From the NCBI RefSeq assembly GCF_000160115.1, contig NZ_GG665866.1, positions 1,228,825 through 1,292,824 of the forward strand: DNA of 64,000 nucleotides, given 5' to 3'. How positions within the stretch are numbered: the stretch's first letter is position 1; every line of letters begins with the position of its first letter. The DNA is from Shuttleworthella satelles DSM 14600 (lineage in GTDB: Bacteria; Bacillota; Clostridia; Lachnospirales; Lachnospiraceae). Under the pieces are notes generated by a model. It saw nothing but the letters and a program-made list of their open reading frames with translations. It had not been told where the DNA came from and did no database searches. Shown here in pieces: positions 62,604 through 64,000 of the stretch. A program made the translations under genes and the position numbers.

Positions 62604-62632
62604 TTGAACACTGTGTTTGATATTTTTATATT
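62604..62632 (+). promoter_or_regulatory. Promoter of the second orphan ECF S-component
   Basis: TTGAAC (62604-62609), 17-bp spacer, TATATT (62627-62632). The transcript would have a leader of about 120 bases. Confidence 0.5.
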
Positions 62633-62678
62633 TTGACACGGTATCTGATGCTTTGACACAGATTTTTCGACAGATGAA

Positions 62679-62729
62679 CCTGTACAAATCAAGCCCTATT
62701 CAAGATAATAGGAAACAGGCTCTGTTCAG
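62679..62729 (+). promoter_or_regulatory. Structured leader with competing hairpins
   Basis: CCTGT/ACAGG and CCTATT/AATAGG form a nested hairpin (62679-62719), while AACAG/CTGTT just after it offers an alternative pairing that uses part of the outer arm. It lies before the ribosome binding site. It may be a small regulatory RNA structure; no known riboswitch class is recognised. Confidence 0.3.
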
Positions 62730-62756
62730 ATCATTAACATAAAGGGAGACTTTGCA

Positions 62757-63371
62757 ATGACAAACCTGCGTAAACTGATTCTGGCCGCTCTTCTGGCTGC
62801 CCTGACAACTGCGACAACCATGGTGGTGCGTATCCCCACTCCCACTATGGGTTACATCCATCCCGGAGACGCCATGGTTCTGCTCTGCGGCCTCCTCCTC
62901 GGGCCGGTGACCGGCGGGCTGGCCGCCGGGATCGGAAGTGCCCTTTCTGACTTCTTTGCCGGTTACCTCACCTATGTGCCCGGCACATTTCTGATCAAAG
63001 CCCTGACCGCCCTGATCGCCGCGCACCTGTCAGTCTGGCTGACCTCTGTCAGCAGGCACGCGCAGGAATCAGCCCATCAGGGATCCGGCCTCATCAAGGC
63101 GCATCGAAAGAATGTCATCGGGGCTGTCATTTGCGGAGGCGTTATCGGAGAGACCTTTATGGTGTTCGGCTACTTTATCTATAAGATTCTTCTGATCGGT
63201 CTGGCAGCCGGCAGCGGATTTACCTCTGCGGTCCTCTCCTCCGCCATTGTCTCTTCCGCCGCGGGCATCCCCTTTAATATCGTTCAGGGAATCACAGGCG
63301 TCACCCTTGCCGCCATCCTCTACCCCATTCTCTATCCGCTGACCCAAAGGCTGCTTCAGACTGACAGCTGA
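62757..63371 (+). CDS. ECF transporter S-component, substrate unknown
   Basis: 204 residues with six membrane segments. The pattern LRKLILAALLAALTTATTMVVRIPTPTMGYIHPGDAMVLLCGLLLGPVTGGLAAGIGSALSDFFAGYLTY is typical of ECF S-components of the general ECF_trnsprt family. An approximately 25-residue hydrophilic loop with SRHAQESAHQGSGLIKAHRKN splits the segments. Substrate cannot be assigned. It is on the plus strand between pta and purD and AGGGAG precedes the start. Confidence 0.78.
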   Translation: MTNLRKLILAALLAALTTATTMVVRIPTPTMGYIHPGDAMVLLCGLLLGPVTGGLAAGIGSALSDFFAGYLTYVPGTFLIKALTALIAAHLSVWLTSVSRHAQESAHQGSGLIKAHRKNVIGAVICGGVIGETFMVFGYFIYKILLIGLAAGSGFTSAVLSSAIVSSAAGIPFNIVQGITGVTLAAILYPILYPLTQRLLQTDS

Positions 63372-63412
63372 ATTCCCTGTCCCCAGGTAAAAACACAGAA
63401 CAGGAGGCATCC

Positions 63413-63592
63413 ATGCTTGATCTTCCGAGAGACCCCGTCCTCTTGCTCAGTTTCGTCAACACTGAGCTCAGAGACCGCTATCCTTCCCTGACCAGACTCT
63501 GCGCGGCCCATATGACCAACACAAAAGAGATCATTCAAAAACTGGCTTCCATTGGCTACGAATATGACGAGGAGCAAAACCAGTTTATATGA
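63413..63592 (+). CDS. Small DUF4250-domain protein
   Basis: 59 residues from ATG 63413, with AGGAGG four to five bases upstream. The sequence MLDLPRDPVLLLSFVNTEL, then RYPSLTRLC and IGYEYDEEQNQFI, fits the DUF4250 family of unknown function, common in Lachnospiraceae and Clostridia. It follows the ECF S-component by 41 bases on the same strand. Confidence 0.75.
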   Translation: MLDLPRDPVLLLSFVNTELRDRYPSLTRLCAAHMTNTKEIIQKLASIGYEYDEEQNQFI

Positions 63593-63677
63593 TGTGCTCT
63601 ATATAATCTGCTTTATATCATTTGCGTCATCAGCCGGTTTTCTCGTCAGCCCCGTCTGTCCCGGCATCAGCAGTTCT

Positions 63678-64000
63678 CTATCTGGTCTCAGATGCCTCGT
63701 CAATGGCCTTTCCGATATCATGCCGCATGTACTTGTTGGCGAATGAGATCCAGTCCGTCGCCCGATAGGCATTGTCTCTGGCTTCCCTGAGACTGGCTCC
63801 CTTGGATGTGATCCCCAAAACGCGCCCGCCGTTGGTCACAACAGTCCCGTCTGCGGCCAGCCTGGTTCCCGCATGGAAGCAGAAATCTCTGACATTGTCG
63901 AAGTGCTCAAAGCCACTGATGGGAAATCCCTTCTCATAGGAGAGAGGGTATCCCTTTGACGCCAAAACGACACAGACAGCCGCGTTGTCCTCAAATTCCA
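63678..64000 (-). CDS. purD: Phosphoribosylamine-glycine ligase, C-terminal part (partial)
   Basis: The frame stays open to the window edge, so only the last ~107 residues are seen. VVLASKGYPLSYEKGFPISG, VFHAGTRLAADGTVVTNGGRVLGITSKGASLREARDNAYRA-type sequence and the final basic/acidic tail are diagnostic of the ATP-grasp C-terminal domain of PurD. The enzyme makes glycinamide ribonucleotide in purine synthesis. The stop is at 63678. Confidence 0.92.
   Translation of the reverse strand, partial: EFEDNAAVCVVLASKGYPLSYEKGFPISGFEHFDNVRDFCFHAGTRLAADGTVVTNGGRVLGITSKGASLREARDNAYRATDWISFANKYMRHDIGKAIDEASETR

Overview
The window looks like chromosome of an anaerobic, low-to-mid-GC Firmicute of the Clostridia, most likely a Lachnospiraceae-type gut or oral bacterium. 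This rests on gene content (A-type flavoprotein FprA, DUF4317- and DUF4250-type proteins, L-lactate dehydrogenase plus Pta, several ECF S-components without a local housekeeping module, ferritin, OhrR/thioredoxin), strong AGGAGG ribosome binding sites, and a TPP riboswitch in front of thiT. The assignment comes from family knowledge, not from a database search. Nearly all genes lie on the minus strand. No rRNA, tRNA or CRISPR array was seen.

Layout. 1-3.7 kb: a large modular iron-sulfur/FAD oxidoreductase (cut by the window edge) behind a multi-pass membrane protein, with a promoter flanked by two matching operator-like palindromes. 3.7-6.8 kb: a repetitive, probably sortase-anchored surface protein. 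6.9-8.7 kb: an AlkD-like DNA repair protein and a lipoprotein. 8.9-11.9 kb: an ECF transporter with an S-component and a single polypeptide fusing both ATPases to the T-component, preceded by a GTTAGC-N4-GCTAAC palindrome. 12.1-14.4 kb: an orphan membrane gene and an IS3-family element. 14.4-21.2 kb: the AT-rich left part of a Tn1549-like integrative conjugative element (RepA, DnaC-like, PcfB-like, VirD4, SSB, Maff2, VirB6, PrgI). It appears joined to the 3' end of rlmD on one side and cut inside virB4 by the IS3 element on the other.

21.2-37.7 kb is housekeeping: rlmD, pcrA with yerC, asnS-asnA, riboswitch-controlled thiT, a DUF4317 protein, DMT and MATE exporters, aspartate kinase and an ECF S-component. 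37.9-42.9 kb is a glucuronate/fructuronate catabolic operon (uxuA-uxuB-kdgK) with a divergent AraC-type regulator. 43.0-46.5 kb is redox defence (trxA-trxB-ohrR and fprA). 46.7-49.1 kb holds eno and ldh, with a terminator-like hairpin directly in front of ldh. 49.3-64 kb carries a divergent DUF1858/Crp-Fnr pair, hisC, an L,D-transpeptidase, hslO with a methyltransferase, a lipase-like hydrolase, recJ, ferritin, pta, another ECF S-component, a small DUF4250 protein and the end of purD.

How it fits together: the window describes a fermenter that takes up vitamins and probably metal or heme through ECF transporters, degrades uronic acids, makes lactate and acetate, and handles oxygen with flavoprotein, thioredoxin and ferritin. 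The points most worth a second look are the oxidoreductase/membrane-protein module with its paired operators, the fused ECF transporter with a metal-regulator-like operator, the decayed ICE in rlmD, and the many unrelated short tandem duplications in intergenic DNA.
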